This document shows positions 17,044 to 25,019 of a DNA stretch of 64,000 bases, piece by piece (within the stretch, counting starts at the first letter, position 1; each line of letters starts with the position of its first letter). The position numbers and the translations under genes are program-made. Under the pieces are notes generated by a model. It saw only the letters and a program-made list of their open reading frames with translations. It did no database searches and was not told the origin of the DNA. The DNA is from Labilibacter sediminis (GTDB lineage: Bacteria > Bacteroidota > Bacteroidia > Bacteroidales > Marinilabiliaceae): NCBI RefSeq assembly GCF_005877885.1, contig NZ_VCHY01000001.1, forward strand, positions 496,001 to 560,000, given 5' to 3'.

Positions 17044-17091
17044 CCAATATACTAAAACTAACACATACCAATATACTAAAACTACTACATA
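17044..17091. repeat. 24-bp tandem repeat, two copies
   Basis: Units at 17044-17067 and 17068-17091 both contain CCAATATACTAAAACT and an ACATA end. With the two repeat sets upstream, this makes three different repeat families in about 300 bp. The rest of the gap between 16364 and 17289 holds only AT-rich sequence; I see no further gene. Confidence 0.7.
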
Positions 17092-17289
17092 TCAATTTTA
17101 AGTATCATTTAATGATTAATAATTGATAAGAGGTTAATTATAATATCCAATTATAAAGAGCTAATTAAATAAGCTAATTTTAACTAATAATCATCATATC
17201 CAACTATCTCTTTTATTGAAGTCAAAATATAACCCCTGCATAGGTAGTTAAGGTGTATAGTTTGGAATAGATGATATTATCATTTACAT

Positions 17290-17751
17290 TTGACATTAAT
17301 TAATAATAACCAACAAATAAATTTTAATGTTATGGGTAATATTATTGCACTTATAGAAGATGCTTTTGAAAAAATAAAATACAGAAAGACTTTCTACAAT
17401 CTACCATCAAAAATTGTTGTTAAAAAAGATAATAATGATGATATAGATGTGTTAAGAAAAAAGTATAATGAAAGACATCCAGACATTATACTTGACCCAT
17501 CAGAAGCATTAATTAATCAGGATAAGTATAAAATAATTGAATTTCCAATAATAGAAGGTAGTGAAGAAAATGAACTTTTAAATGAACTTGGTATAGTGCC
17601 AAAAGAAGGTAAAAAAACTATTGATATTAATTACTTAAAAATGTTACTCCAATTAACAGTTGAAGTATCAAAAAAAGTAAACTACACTAGCAAAAATAAA
17701 CTATATAATGAAGTTGGGTATAAGATAGAAAAGATAAATACCAAGGAATAA
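17290..17751 (+). CDS. Orphan phage protein beside the recombinase
   Basis: 153 residues from a TTG at 17290, or 139 from the ATG at 17332 (MGNIIALIEDAFEKIKYRKT), which I find equally likely. It has an acidic character, NDDIDVLRKKYNERHPDIILDPSEALINQDKYKIIEFP, and a C-terminal helix YLKMLLQLTVEVSKKVNY. It is one of only two rightward genes in the prophage, follows the repeat region, and converges on the recombinase gene. Small proteins at such positions can be recombination directionality factors or regulators; nothing in the sequence proves that. Confidence 0.55.
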   Translation: MTLINNNQQINFNVMGNIIALIEDAFEKIKYRKTFYNLPSKIVVKKDNNDDIDVLRKKYNERHPDIILDPSEALINQDKYKIIEFPIIEGSEENELLNELGIVPKEGKKTIDINYLKMLLQLTVEVSKKVNYTSKNKLYNEVGYKIEKINTKE

Positions 17752-17759
17752 TATATAAC

Positions 17760-17791
17760 AAAAAAGGGTGCTACATGCACCCCTTTTTTTT
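17760..17791. terminator. Bidirectional terminator before the recombinase stop
   Basis: A-run, GGGTGC-TACAT-GCACCC stem-loop, then a T-run of eight. The symmetric A and T tracts serve both the rightward small gene and the leftward recombinase. Confidence 0.75.
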
Positions 17792-17811
17792 GTCAACAAT
17801 AATAAATTAAT

Positions 17812-19569
17812 CTATCTCATTAACTTATACTGTTCAAATTCCCTGTAGTAATTATCACCACCTTCACCATCACCTGTCATTTTATTTTCTATAATTTCAT
17901 CAATACTCATTTCACCACCAATCATTTCAGACAAAAATTTCATTGAATCACCTTTGTGAAATTTGTCATATTCGACAAGTATATTATTCTCATAATCATC
18001 TGTCTCTATAACATACCTATTTGTGTGATTAGAGCAATATACACTTATATTAACAAAGTTACTCACAATTTCGAGTCTATAAACGTGTTGAACTCCCCTA
18101 TTACCACCATATACTTTACTCTTCCAACATTTATAAATATCACTTTCTTTACTTACTCTATTTACAACAACTTTTTCAATATTCTCTCTGCAGAACTTAG
18201 CGAAATTTTTTGCAGTTAAGATTTCAGAATTGTAACCTATTACTTTATTAGTATACAACTCAATACTCTTTTCTATATCTATTAACTGACTAGTATATAT
18301 CCTTATATCATCTTCATTTCGTTTAATAATATTCCTATGCTTACCAACATCGCTTTCAAGCTCATCTAAAGTAAATAAGTCCTTTTTATATAACTCCTTT
18401 AATTTATTTGCTTGACGTTTATTTTCAGATATAATCTCTTCACAACCTTTTATTTTAAATTTTACTTCATCCAACTCACCCATTAATTCAACCTTTTTTT
18501 CTTCTAAAAAAGATGAGTTATTAAAAGAGTATAGTGCAAAATCAAGTATTATACTATTTACGAGGTCTGCATTTATATTAATGCACTTTTTAACATCAAT
18601 ATCAGATGTTTTATACACATTGTTTTTGCATCTATAGTATGTGCTATGCTCCCTTTTTTTATCTGCATAATTCAACCATAAATTTTGACCACAATTACCA
18701 CATTTGACTATTTCACTTAAGGGGTGTGTGTTACGTTGATTCTTACCCCGTTGATAATCATTTGTGTTACTTTTATATTTTTCAGCATTATCACTTAAAA
18801 TTGCTTGAACTTTATTAAATATTGAATTATCAATAATTTGTGGCACTTTATATTTATTTCCCTTGTATTCATACCAACCATTATATTTAGTATTTGTGAG
18901 CATCTTTTTTATAGTAGGTGTTGACCACCCTTTACCCTTTTTTGTCTTTCCGACTTCTTGACTTAAAAAATGATTTATTTTAAAAATTTTCTTTTCCTCT
19001 ATAAATTTTTGAAACATTTCTTCAACTATAGATGCTTCTTTCTCATTTATTACATATTTTTTATCCACCACCTTGTACCCAAACAAGGGATAGGCTGTCA
19101 AAATATGCCCCTTATTACAAGCATTAACCAGGCCACTCTTTATTCTATCAACTAACTGAACTCTTTCATTCTCTGCCAATGCAGATACGATATTTACCAT
19201 TAATTGAGATTGAAAATTTAATGACCCATCATCATTTAAAGTGTAGAATTTCAGATCATTCAAATAAAGATTTATTTTATTCTCGTTGAAATAGTTGATT
19301 GTGGTTAGTACATCAATATTATTTCTTCCGAGCCTAGATATCTCTGTACAAAGAATCAACTTTATCTCCTCAGCCTCTATAAAATTCATCATATTCTTGA
19401 ATTCCACCCTATCAATAGTTTGTACCTTTCCACTAGCAATTTCTTCAAAAACTTTTACTACTTTTACGCCATTGTTTTTGGCAAAATTTTTCAATTCAAG
19501 CTCTTGACGCTCAACGTTTTGCTTAGCTCTATTTGTCGATATACGAGAATAAATAACTGCTTTTTTCAT
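17812..19569 (-). CDS. Large serine recombinase (phage integrase)
   Basis: 585 residues from the ATG at 19569. The N-terminal resolvase domain begins MKKAVIYSRISTNR, with catalytic Ser8 and Arg9, and includes LILCTEISRLGRNN (about 71-84) and ENERVQLVDRIKSGL (about 133-147). A recombinase domain follows (GWSTPTIKKMLTNTKYNGWY). A zinc ribbon uses Cys290, Cys293, Cys314 and Cys329, and a coiled coil spans about 365-440. A longer frame upstream runs back into the ABC-F gene and is rejected. It would integrate and excise the prophage. Its place at the very end of the element, facing away from the host gene, is typical because attP lies beside the integrase gene. Confidence 0.93.
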   Translation of the reverse strand: MKKAVIYSRISTNRAKQNVERQELELKNFAKNNGVKVVKVFEEIASGKVQTIDRVEFKNMMNFIEAEEIKLILCTEISRLGRNNIDVLTTINYFNENKINLYLNDLKFYTLNDDGSLNFQSQLMVNIVSALAENERVQLVDRIKSGLVNACNKGHILTAYPLFGYKVVDKKYVINEKEASIVEEMFQKFIEEKKIFKINHFLSQEVGKTKKGKGWSTPTIKKMLTNTKYNGWYEYKGNKYKVPQIIDNSIFNKVQAILSDNAEKYKSNTNDYQRGKNQRNTHPLSEIVKCGNCGQNLWLNYADKKREHSTYYRCKNNVYKTSDIDVKKCININADLVNSIILDFALYSFNNSSFLEEKKVELMGELDEVKFKIKGCEEIISENKRQANKLKELYKKDLFTLDELESDVGKHRNIIKRNEDDIRIYTSQLIDIEKSIELYTNKVIGYNSEILTAKNFAKFCRENIEKVVVNRVSKESDIYKCWKSKVYGGNRGVQHVYRLEIVSNFVNISVYCSNHTNRYVIETDDYENNILVEYDKFHKGDSMKFLSEMIGGEMSIDEIIENKMTGDGEGGDNYYREFEQYKLMR

Positions 19570-19610
19570 AAAGTAAATATACAAAAGAAAAAATGAGTAG
19601 CACAACCGCA
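19570..19610. other. Probable prophage-host junction (attL/attR)
   Basis: Only 23 bp separate the recombinase start from the ABC-F start. Phage-type sequence ends here and host core sequence begins, so the attachment junction must lie in this gap or in the first codons of the ABC-F gene. The core cannot be fixed because the other prophage end is outside the window. On the minus strand TATATTTA resembles a -7 box for the recombinase. Confidence 0.6.
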
Positions 19611-21470
19611 TACCTCTCAGTAGAAGAATTAACCCATCATTGGGGAGACATAAGATTATTTTCCGACTTAAACTTTGGCATATCTGAAGGTCAAAAGATT
19701 GGATTAATCGCCAGAAATGGTACCGGTAAAACAACATTATTAAATATATTGGCCGGTAAACTGCTGGGCGACAAAGGTAAAGTAACCTACAGAAAAGGCA
19801 TTAAAGTAGGTTACCTTTCTCAGTTACCTGAGCTTAATATTAACAATTCGGTTATTGAGGAAATTTTCGCATCAGAGAATCCCCAGGTTATTGCTATTAA
19901 AGCCTACGAAAAAGCCCTTGCTGACCAAAACCACGATGCCTTAGGCCATCTAATTGAAGAGTTGGATAAACTGAATGCCTGGGATTTTGAATCACGCATT
20001 AAACAAATACTCTCGCAACTTAAAATTACCAATTTCGATCAATTGATCAGCCAACTATCCGGCGGTCAAAAAAAGCGGGTTGCACTGGCCAATATTTTAA
20101 TAAACGAGCCTGACTTTCTAATATTGGATGAGCCTACTAACCATCTTGACCTGGAAATGATTGAATGGCTCGAAGGCTATTTGGAACGATCCAAAGCAAC
20201 CTTAATGATGGTGACCCACGACAGGTACTTTTTAGACAGGGTTTGTAATGAAATTTATGAGCTGGCAGATCAAAGTTTATACTATTACAAGGGTAACTAC
20301 CAATACTTTTTAGAAAAAAGAGAAGAACGAATTCAAACACAAAATGCTCAGGTTGAAAAGGCTAAAAACCTTTTAAAGAAAGAGCAAGACTGGATGAACC
20401 GAATGCCTCAGGCAAGGGCTACCAAAGCAAAATACCGTATTGATGCTTTTCATGACTTAAAGAAAAAAGCGCATAGCGGAATCACTGAGCAATCCATTAA
20501 TTTAGATATTAAAGCTACCCGACTTGGTAAAAAAATCATTGAATGTCATGGATTAAATAAATCCTTTGGCGATTTAAAAATATTGGATGACTTCAATTAT
20601 AAGTTTGCCCAGGGCGAAAAGGTGGGCATTATTGGTAAAAATGGTACAGGCAAATCTACCTTCCTAAATACCATTACCGGAGCAATAACGCCGGATTCCG
20701 GATACCTTGAGACAGGAGAAACTGTTGTTATCGGTTATTATCGTCAGGATGGAATGAAAATAGACAATGACAAAAAAGTTATTGATATTATTTCTGATAT
20801 CTCGGAGCATATTACGCTGGGATCGGGTAACTCAATGAGCCCTGCGCAATTTTTACGACACTTTCTTTTTTCCAATGAAATGCACCATGTACAGGTAGAT
20901 AATCTAAGTGGCGGGGAAAAGAAAAGGCTATACCTGATGACAGTATTAATGAAAAATCCAAACTTTCTGATACTGGATGAGCCTACAAACGATCTGGATA
21001 TTTTTACCCTAAATCTTTTGGAAGAGTACCTGCAGAACTTTAAGGGCTGCGTAATCATTGTTTCGCACGACAGATATTTTATGGATAAAATTGTGGATCA
21101 CTTATTTGTATTTGAAGGCCAGGGTAATATCAAAGACTTCCCTGGTAATTACACTATCTACCATAATTTTAAACTGGAAGAAGAAAAGGCTCAAAAAAAA
21201 GTAGAGAAAGTAAAAAAAGAACCTGCAGCCAAAACTACAGTAAAAGACAAACCACGAAAGTTGTCTTTTAAAGAGAAAAAGGAATTAGAAGAGATTGAAC
21301 GCGAAATGGATGAACTAAACACAGAAAAAACTGACATTGAAAACGATTTGAATTCGGGATTACTGGATGCTGAATCCTTAACCGAAAAATCAAAAAGACT
21401 CAATGAGGTGATGTCTATTTTAGATGAAAAAGAATTTAGATGGCTGGAGTTAAGCGAAATTGAAGGTTAA
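19593..21470 (+). CDS. ABC-F family ATPase
   Basis: 625 residues with two ABC domains and no membrane segments. Domain 1 shows Walker A ARNGTGKTTLL near residue 40, signature LSGGQKKRVALA and Walker B FLILDEPTNHLDLE. Domain 2 shows GKNGTGKSTFL, LSGGEKKRLYLM and FLILDEPTNDLD. The inter-domain linker (EKREERIQTQNAQVEKAKNLLKKEQDWMNRMPQARATKAKYR) and a C-terminal coiled coil rich in Lys/Glu are those of ribosome-associated ABC-F factors (Uup/EttA-like). These proteins act in the ribosomal E site. The prophage lies against its start codon, so its original upstream region has been displaced or replaced. Confidence 0.93.
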   Translation: MSSTTAYLSVEELTHHWGDIRLFSDLNFGISEGQKIGLIARNGTGKTTLLNILAGKLLGDKGKVTYRKGIKVGYLSQLPELNINNSVIEEIFASENPQVIAIKAYEKALADQNHDALGHLIEELDKLNAWDFESRIKQILSQLKITNFDQLISQLSGGQKKRVALANILINEPDFLILDEPTNHLDLEMIEWLEGYLERSKATLMMVTHDRYFLDRVCNEIYELADQSLYYYKGNYQYFLEKREERIQTQNAQVEKAKNLLKKEQDWMNRMPQARATKAKYRIDAFHDLKKKAHSGITEQSINLDIKATRLGKKIIECHGLNKSFGDLKILDDFNYKFAQGEKVGIIGKNGTGKSTFLNTITGAITPDSGYLETGETVVIGYYRQDGMKIDNDKKVIDIISDISEHITLGSGNSMSPAQFLRHFLFSNEMHHVQVDNLSGGEKKRLYLMTVLMKNPNFLILDEPTNDLDIFTLNLLEEYLQNFKGCVIIVSHDRYFMDKIVDHLFVFEGQGNIKDFPGNYTIYHNFKLEEEKAQKKVEKVKKEPAAKTTVKDKPRKLSFKEKKELEEIEREMDELNTEKTDIENDLNSGLLDAESLTEKSKRLNEVMSILDEKEFRWLELSEIEG

Positions 21471-21605
21471 TGTTTGTATATATATTCAATTTATATACAC
21501 TGATAAATTATTACTAAAAAAGGTCTTTTAGTTCTAATTTAAACTTAAACTATGATTTTTAAGTTAATTTCTTATTTAAAATTTTTATAACGTATAAATT
21601 TATAC

Positions 21606-21613
21606 TATTTTTG
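21606..21613 (+). promoter_or_regulatory. Bacteroidota -7 box for the Phe/Tyr operon
   Basis: TATTTTTG matches the TAnnTTTG consensus exactly. Transcription would begin about 7 nt further on, some 15 nt before the leader peptide start at 21635. A TTG at the -33 position is not evident (TTT instead). Confidence 0.6.
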
Positions 21614-21634
21614 ACGCCCATAAAGCAGATAGAA

Positions 21635-21712
21635 ATGACCCACAATGTATTTTTTTACAACTTTTATTTTTACTTTTTTGGATTTAGCAATCAAAAAGAG
21701 GTGGGTATATAG
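21635..21712 (+). CDS. Phe/Tyr-rich leader peptide of the aromatic operon
   Basis: A 25-codon frame starts MTHN, runs VFFYNFYFYFFGF and ends SNQKEVGI then TAG. Ten of its twelve residues between 6 and 17 are Phe (seven) or Tyr (three). It lies 69 nt upstream of the prephenate dehydratase gene and just before a terminator. Seven Phe and three Tyr codons would sense charged tRNA-Phe and tRNA-Tyr, the end products of this operon. The design equals the pheL peptide of enteric bacteria, but the sequence is unrelated. Confidence 0.85.
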   Translation: MTHNVFFYNFYFYFFGFSNQKEVGI

Positions 21713-21765
21713 TATATAAATTTCAAAAAAATTTAAAGTCCCACCCAAACAGGTGGGACTTTTTT
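21700..21765 (+). promoter_or_regulatory. Transcription attenuator (antiterminator/terminator pair)
   Basis: The terminator is a perfect 11-bp stem AAAGTCCCACC (21735-21745) / GGTGGGACTTT (21752-21762), loop CAAACA, and six U (21760-21765). GGTGGG at 21700-21705, inside the last codons of the leader peptide, can pair with CCCACC (21740-21745) to make a competing antiterminator. CCCAC at 21639-21643, in codons 2-3 of the leader, can pair with GTGGG (21701-21705), giving the 1:2 hairpin. A ribosome at the stop codon (21710) would cover region 2 and permit termination; one stalled on the Phe/Tyr run would leave region 2 free. All four classical regions are thus present. Confidence 0.85.
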
Positions 21766-21780
21766 ATTATTAATAAGGTA

Positions 21781-22686
21781 ATGACTAAGATAAAACAAGT
21801 AGCAATTCAAGGAGGAGCTGGTTCGAACCATGAAATTGCGGCAAAAGCATTTTTTAATACTGATAATTTAGAAATGGTTCCCTGCCAAACTTTTGAAGAA
21901 CTGTTTGCTACTTTAAAAGAAGATGATTCTAAATATGGAATCATGGCTATCGAAAATACCCTTGTAGGTAGTATACTACAAAACTACACGCTACTTAAAG
22001 ACTCTGGTTTAGTTATCATTGGTGAGTACAAACTACGTATCAAGCACCAGCTATTAACGCTACCGGGCCAATCCATTGAGGACATAAAGGAAGTTCATTC
22101 ACATCCCATGGCTTTAGCACAGTGCCGTGAATTTTTCAAGGCCTATCCACGTATTAAACTTATTGCCAGTGACGACACTGCATTAAGTGCCAAATGGATA
22201 CAAGACAATCAACTTACGGGAGTTGCTGCTATTGCTCCAGAGTTGGCTGCAGAAAAATACCAATTAGAAATCATGGCAAGGGATATTGAAACTAACAAGC
22301 GTAATTTTACACGTTTCTTAATCATCTCTGATAAAGGTAAAACAGAAGTAGAAGATCTGCTGATTAACGATAAGGTAAACAAGTCATCACTCGTATTTGC
22401 GTTACCCCACTCCGAAGGTAGTCTTTCTAAAGTATTATCGATTCTTGCTTTTTACAATATTAACTTATCAAAAATTCAGTCTTTGCCAATTGTTGGTCAC
22501 GAATGGGAATACCTGTTTTTTATTGATTTGGTTTTTGAAGATTACAACCGATACCTTCAATCCATTGAAGCTATTCGCCCATTAACCAAAGGACTAAAAA
22601 ACCTTGGAGAATATCATGTAGGCAGAAGATCCTATGATACAACAAGTAATGATAACAAACCTCTATCCGAGCAAAAAACATTTTAA
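21781..22686 (+). CDS. pheA: Prephenate dehydratase
   Basis: 301 residues. The catalytic domain opens KQVAIQGGAGSNHEIAAKAFF and contains YGIMAIENTLVGSI, HQLLTLPG, VHSHPMALAQC and NFTRFLIIS with the TRF motif at 177-179, whose Thr is needed for decarboxylation/dehydration. An ACT domain follows from about 202 (SSLVFALPHSEGSLSKVLSIL, then LSKIQSLPIVGHEWEYLFFID), the feedback site for phenylalanine. It makes phenylpyruvate from prephenate and is first in a four-gene run with 3- to 80-nt gaps. The attenuator upstream indicates control by Phe/Tyr supply. Confidence 0.95.
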   Translation: MTKIKQVAIQGGAGSNHEIAAKAFFNTDNLEMVPCQTFEELFATLKEDDSKYGIMAIENTLVGSILQNYTLLKDSGLVIIGEYKLRIKHQLLTLPGQSIEDIKEVHSHPMALAQCREFFKAYPRIKLIASDDTALSAKWIQDNQLTGVAAIAPELAAEKYQLEIMARDIETNKRNFTRFLIISDKGKTEVEDLLINDKVNKSSLVFALPHSEGSLSKVLSILAFYNINLSKIQSLPIVGHEWEYLFFIDLVFEDYNRYLQSIEAIRPLTKGLKNLGEYHVGRRSYDTTSNDNKPLSEQKTF

Positions 22687-22689
22687 ACA

Positions 22690-23847
22690 ATGAGCATACA
22701 ACCTGCCAATAGAATAAGTGAAGTAAAAGAATATTACTTCTCTAAAAAACTTAGAGAAATTGATGATATGCGCAAGCAGGGATTTGATGTCATAAACTTA
22801 GGCATTGGAAACCCCGACAGGTCGCCTTCTGAGCTTGTTCTTGAAGAGCTAAACCTAAGTGCAGCTGATAAAGGTAGCCATGGATATCAAAGTTACATAG
22901 GTATTCCTGAGTTAAGAGATGCATTTTCGAAATGGTACAATAAATATTTTAAGGTAGAACTTAATCCTGCCAACGAAATCCTTCCCCTTATGGGATCAAA
23001 AGAAGGAATTATGCATATCTCTATGGCCTTTTTAAATAAAGGCGATCAGGTACTCGTTCCGAATCCGGGTTATCCAACATACTCTTCTGTTTCTAATTTA
23101 GTTGAAGCTGAGATGATCAATTACGAACTTAAAGAAGAGTTAAATTGGCAACCTGATTTTGATGAATTGGAAAAACTGGATTTATCAAAGGTAAAACTCA
23201 TGTGGGTAAACTACCCTAATATGCCAACAGGTGCAAATGCTACAATTGAGCTTTTTGAAAAGCTTGTTGCATTTGGTAAAAAGCATGAAATATTAGTTTG
23301 CAACGACAATCCTTATAGTTTTATCTTAAATGATAATCCTCTTAGTATATTAAGCATTAAAGGAGCTAAAGACATTGCCATTGAACTAAATTCATTAAGT
23401 AAGTCGCACAATATGGCAGGGTGGCGAATTGGTATGATTGCTGCAAATCCAACCTTTATTCAGTACATTTTAAGGGTAAAAAGTAACATGGATAGCGGCA
23501 TGTTTAAACCATTACAATTAGCAGCTGTTAAAGCTTTAGGTTTAGATAAAGATTGGTATCAGGAGGTGAATGAAGAATACATACAACGAAGAGAATTGGT
23601 TTGGGAGATTATGGACATTTTAGGATGTCAATACGATAAAAAACAATCAGGTATGTTTATCTGGGCAAAAATTCCTAACGAAATTGAATCATCCATTCAA
23701 CTATCTGATAAAATTTTAAATAAGACCCATGTATTTATCACTCCAGGATCGATATTTGGAAAACAAGGAGATCGCTATATCAGAATTTCTCTTTGCTCAA
23801 AACAAGAAATATTAAAAGAATCAATAAATAGAATAAAAACAGCGTAA
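22690..23847 (+). CDS. Class I/II aminotransferase, probable aromatic aminotransferase
   Basis: 385 residues of PLP fold type I. Visible are DVINLGIGNPDRSP, GSKEGIMHISMAFLNKGDQVLVPNPGYPTY, the WVNYPNMPTGA loop, NDNPYSFI, and the PLP lysine in NSLSKSHNMAGWRIGM. A C-terminal GDRYIRISLC carries the substrate-carboxylate Arg. It lies 3 nt after pheA and before the DAHP synthase, so it most likely transaminates phenylpyruvate and 4-hydroxyphenylpyruvate. Related proteins act in lysine synthesis; the context favours the aromatic role. Confidence 0.85.
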   Translation: MSIQPANRISEVKEYYFSKKLREIDDMRKQGFDVINLGIGNPDRSPSELVLEELNLSAADKGSHGYQSYIGIPELRDAFSKWYNKYFKVELNPANEILPLMGSKEGIMHISMAFLNKGDQVLVPNPGYPTYSSVSNLVEAEMINYELKEELNWQPDFDELEKLDLSKVKLMWVNYPNMPTGANATIELFEKLVAFGKKHEILVCNDNPYSFILNDNPLSILSIKGAKDIAIELNSLSKSHNMAGWRIGMIAANPTFIQYILRVKSNMDSGMFKPLQLAAVKALGLDKDWYQEVNEEYIQRRELVWEIMDILGCQYDKKQSGMFIWAKIPNEIESSIQLSDKILNKTHVFITPGSIFGKQGDRYIRISLCSKQEILKESINRIKTA

Positions 23848-23859
23848 CAGAATATAAAG

Positions 23860-24939
23860 ATGGTAAAATTAGATCTAGAAAAAATCAGTCTTCCGGGTTT
23901 AGAGCTCGAACGTCCTTGGATGATTGCCGGACCATGTAGTGCCGAAACAGAAGAGCAAGTGTTAGAAACTGCCAAGCAACTTTCGGCAAATGGCTTCAAA
24001 ATTTTTAGAGCAGGTATATGGAAACCAAGAACCAGACCCGGTGCTTTTGAAGGTGTAGGTACCATTGGTTTACCCTGGCTTAAAAGAGTCAAAGAAGAAA
24101 CTGGTATGTATGTTGGAACGGAAGTAGCCAATGCACACCATGTATTTGAAGCTATTAAACACGGAATTGATATTCTTTGGGTTGGTGCAAGAACTACTGC
24201 AAACCCATTTGCGGTGCAAGAAATTGCTGATGCACTTAAAGGAGTAGACATACCTGTATTGGTAAAGAACCCTGTTAACCCTGATTTAGAGTTATGGATT
24301 GGTGCTTTAGAACGAATTAACCAGGCCGGCATTAAAAAACTGGCTGCTATTCACCGCGGTTTCTCAACCTACGATAAAACTAAATACCGTAATCATCCTC
24401 AATGGCAAATTCCTATTGAGCTAAAAAGAAGAATTCCTGAGTTACCAATTATCTGTGATCCATCTCACATCAGTGGTAAAAGTGAATTGATTTACGAGAT
24501 ATCTCAAGAAGCTATGGACTTAAGTTTTGATGGTTTATTAGTGGAGTCACACCGTTGTCCTGAAAAAGCATGGAGTGATGCCAGCCAGCAGGTAACTCCA
24601 GACGATCTAAAAGCAATTACTGACAAGATTGTTCTTCGTAAACCAAAAATTGGTGAAAAACCAAGGGTTACTCTTGATGAATTACGTCAGGAAATAGACA
24701 AATTAGATACTTCTGTATTAGAGGTTCTACAAAAGAGAATGCAAATTTCGGAAGCCATTGGTAAGTACAAGAAAGAAAATGATATTACCATCTTACAAAC
24801 TCGTCGTTACGATGAAATCATGAACAATCGTAAGGCCAAAGGTGCTAAAATGGGATTATCAGATGAATTCCTTACCAAACTTTTCGAGAGTATTCACGAA
24901 GAGTCTGTTACGCGTCAAAATAAAATAATGAACCAATAA
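23860..24939 (+). CDS. Bifunctional DAHP synthase / chorismate mutase
   Basis: 359 residues in two parts. Residues about 1-260 are a class I DAHP synthase of the KDPG-aldolase-like subgroup: MIAGPCSAETEEQV, FRAGIWKPRTRPGAFEGVG, VLVKNPVNPDLELWIGAL, AIHRGFS, ICDPSHISG and LLVESHRCPEKAWSDASQQV. Residues about 270-355 are a type II chorismate mutase helix bundle, LDELRQEIDKLDTSVLEVLQKRMQISEAIGKYKKEN, with the arginine and lysine that bind chorismate. The fusion joins the first shikimate step to the Phe/Tyr branch and is common in Bacteroidota. The mutase domain is likely to be the allosteric sensor. Confidence 0.93.
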   Translation: MVKLDLEKISLPGLELERPWMIAGPCSAETEEQVLETAKQLSANGFKIFRAGIWKPRTRPGAFEGVGTIGLPWLKRVKEETGMYVGTEVANAHHVFEAIKHGIDILWVGARTTANPFAVQEIADALKGVDIPVLVKNPVNPDLELWIGALERINQAGIKKLAAIHRGFSTYDKTKYRNHPQWQIPIELKRRIPELPIICDPSHISGKSELIYEISQEAMDLSFDGLLVESHRCPEKAWSDASQQVTPDDLKAITDKIVLRKPKIGEKPRVTLDELRQEIDKLDTSVLEVLQKRMQISEAIGKYKKENDITILQTRRYDEIMNNRKAKGAKMGLSDEFLTKLFESIHEESVTRQNKIMNQ

Positions 24940-24951
24940 AGGTCAGTGGGT

Positions 24952-25012
24952 AGTTATCAGTAATCAGTTATCATACTGGTTACTGTTAACTGATTACTGT
25001 TAACTGATAACT
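24952..25012. repeat. Palindromic repeat in the aromatic operon
   Basis: CAGTAATCAGTTA (24958-24970) pairs with TAACTGATTACTG (24987-24999), and AGTTATCAG (24952-24960) can pair with CTGATAACT (25004-25012). Several overlapping copies of the unit GTTAACTGAT/AGTTATCAGT make up the block. It fills the 80-nt gap before tyrA, resembles REP/MITE-type intergenic palindromes, and could affect mRNA stability between the two genes. Confidence 0.65.
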
Positions 25013-25019
25013 GAGCAAT

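Noticed and set aside
16786-17091. Repeats as a CRISPR array
   Set aside because: Units differ in sequence and length, spacing is irregular or zero, there are no unique spacers and no cas genes.
1-19569. Search for a lysogeny repressor, DNA polymerase, helicase or lysis genes in the prophage
   Set aside because: No CI-like repressor with peptidase domain, polymerase, replicative helicase or endolysin could be recognised in the visible part; they may lie beyond the left edge or be among the unknown genes.
19569-19737. Recombinase start at 19737
   Set aside because: The extra 56 residues are the antisense of the ABC-F gene; the conserved resolvase start (MKKAVIYSRIS) is at 19569.
21513-21532. 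ACTAAAA/TTTTAGT hairpin after the ABC-F gene as a terminator
   Set aside because: All-A/T 7-bp stem without a T tract; too weak to call.
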